DNA of 6,638 bases, from NCBI GenBank assembly GCA_039920165.1, contig JBDSEG010000132.1, positions 1 through 6,638 of the forward strand. Reading direction: 5' to 3'. Of this stretch, positions 6,109 through 6,638 are shown piece by piece. How positions within the stretch are numbered: position 1 is the stretch's first letter; every line of letters begins with the position of its first letter. Under the pieces are notes generated by a model. It ran no database searches and was not told the DNA's origin. It saw nothing but the letters and a program-made list of their open reading frames with translations. This DNA is from JBDSEG01 sp039920165 (GTDB lineage: Bacteria; Pseudomonadota; Gammaproteobacteria; Burkholderiales; Burkholderiaceae_C). The position numbers and the translations under genes are program-made.

Positions 6109-6638
6109 TCACAGAGACCCCGGACACCTGAACTGCTGCATCTCCTTCAGTCGGAACGGGTTGAAGACGCTGCTGGCGGTCACCTCCAGCCGCGCCTTCT
6201 TGCCATCCAGATTCATCGCGACCGTAAAGCGCTCAGGCTGCGCGGTGGGCTGGACCTCGAAGCGGTCGAACATGCGAAACAGCGCCCACGGGCCCTCGAA
6301 GGAGAGCGGAGCGCCGCCGTTCGCCGACAACTTGATCTGCGACGCGACACGCGCGCTCGGCCATTGCACCGTGACCGGGGCCGTGTTGCCGGCGACGAAC
6401 TTGGTCTGCTGGCCGTCGATATCGAGCACGATTTCCTTCAGCCCTTCGTCCATCTGCAAGGCGCGGATATCGACCTTGAACGACGGTGTCTTGCCGCCCG
6501 AGCGGAAGAAGACCTCCTTGATTCGCGCGGCGCGCTGGAAATCGGCCAGGGCGGCCGGATTGACCGGGCGGGTGCCGTCGGCGGTGGGTTTGAAGCTCCA
6601 GGTCGCGCTGCCGGTATCGACCAGGCTGGCGAGCTTGC
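6109..6638 (-). CDS. tssM: T6SS membrane-complex protein TssM (IcmF family), C-terminal part only
   Basis: TssM spans the inner membrane and, with TssL and the lipoprotein TssJ, forms the trans-envelope complex that anchors the T6SS; its periplasmic C-terminus contacts TssJ. The last 175 residues are present, and the frame is open to the window edge. Family marks in order: a VDTGSATWSFKP segment, a PAALADFQRAARIKEVFF helix (about residues 30-47 of the visible part), the LDIDGQ strand (a glutamine in the common position), a V-x-WPS strand, the GPWALFRMFD signature, and the end SSVFNPF followed by L-x-x-FRCP just before the stop. An in-frame TTG at 6459 is internal. Full TssM proteins exceed 1,000 residues, so most of the gene lies beyond the window. 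The end is not truncated by the vapBC pair: the closing FRCP motif is complete. Confidence 0.93.
   Translation of the reverse strand, partial: KLASLVDTGSATWSFKPTADGTRPVNPAALADFQRAARIKEVFFRSGGKTPSFKVDIRALQMDEGLKEIVLDIDGQQTKFVAGNTAPVTVQWPSARVASQIKLSANGGAPLSFEGPWALFRMFDRFEVQPTAQPERFTVAMNLDGKKARLEVTASSVFNPFRLKEMQQFRCPGSL

Overview
The window looks like part of the chromosome of a G+C-rich betaproteobacterium, probably Rhodocyclales or Burkholderiales. The clues are zapD followed by yacG, the protein families present and the heavy use of GC-ending codons; taxonomy cannot be settled from this sequence alone. It holds two blocks that converge near position 850.

The first block (1-828, plus strand) is housekeeping. 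It contains the 3' part of zapD (FtsZ-bundling division factor) and then yacG (small zinc protein, DNA gyrase inhibitor). A GC-rich hairpin lies in the 36-base gap between yacG and the converging cluster.

The second block (865-6638, all minus strand) is one end of a type VI secretion system (T6SS) cluster. In transcription order it holds: the C-terminal part of tssM (inner-membrane complex); a vapB-vapC type II toxin-antitoxin pair; tagF (post-translational regulator of T6SS); a membrane-anchored Ser/Thr protein kinase with a C-terminal DUF4384-like domain; and a protein joining a TssB-like and a TssC-like sheath domain in one chain, with a long acidic C-terminal tail. Everything from tssM to the fused sheath protein is co-directional, with gaps of 78 bases or less, so it may be read as one unit, with vapBC possibly adding an internal promoter.

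How they may work together: TssM is structural, while TagF and the kinase belong to the threonine-phosphorylation layer that sets T6SS on or off. The C-terminus of TagF and the N-terminus of the kinase share the seven-residue pattern DSDATxI, and the kinase has a second, similar threonine site, so both may be phosphorylated and read by an FHA-type partner encoded elsewhere. The fused sheath-like protein is the least ordinary gene here. It keeps recognisable TssB and TssC segments, but the start of its TssC part is replaced by a basic linker, and its tail is acidic with two leucine-rich short motifs. It may be a sheath-related accessory rather than a bulk sheath subunit. The vapBC pair is lower in G+C (about 64% by hand count, against about 74% in most of tagF) and looks like a later insertion between tssM and tagF. 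No mobile-element ends, tRNA, rRNA or CRISPR were seen, and no gene-free stretch exceeds 80 bases.
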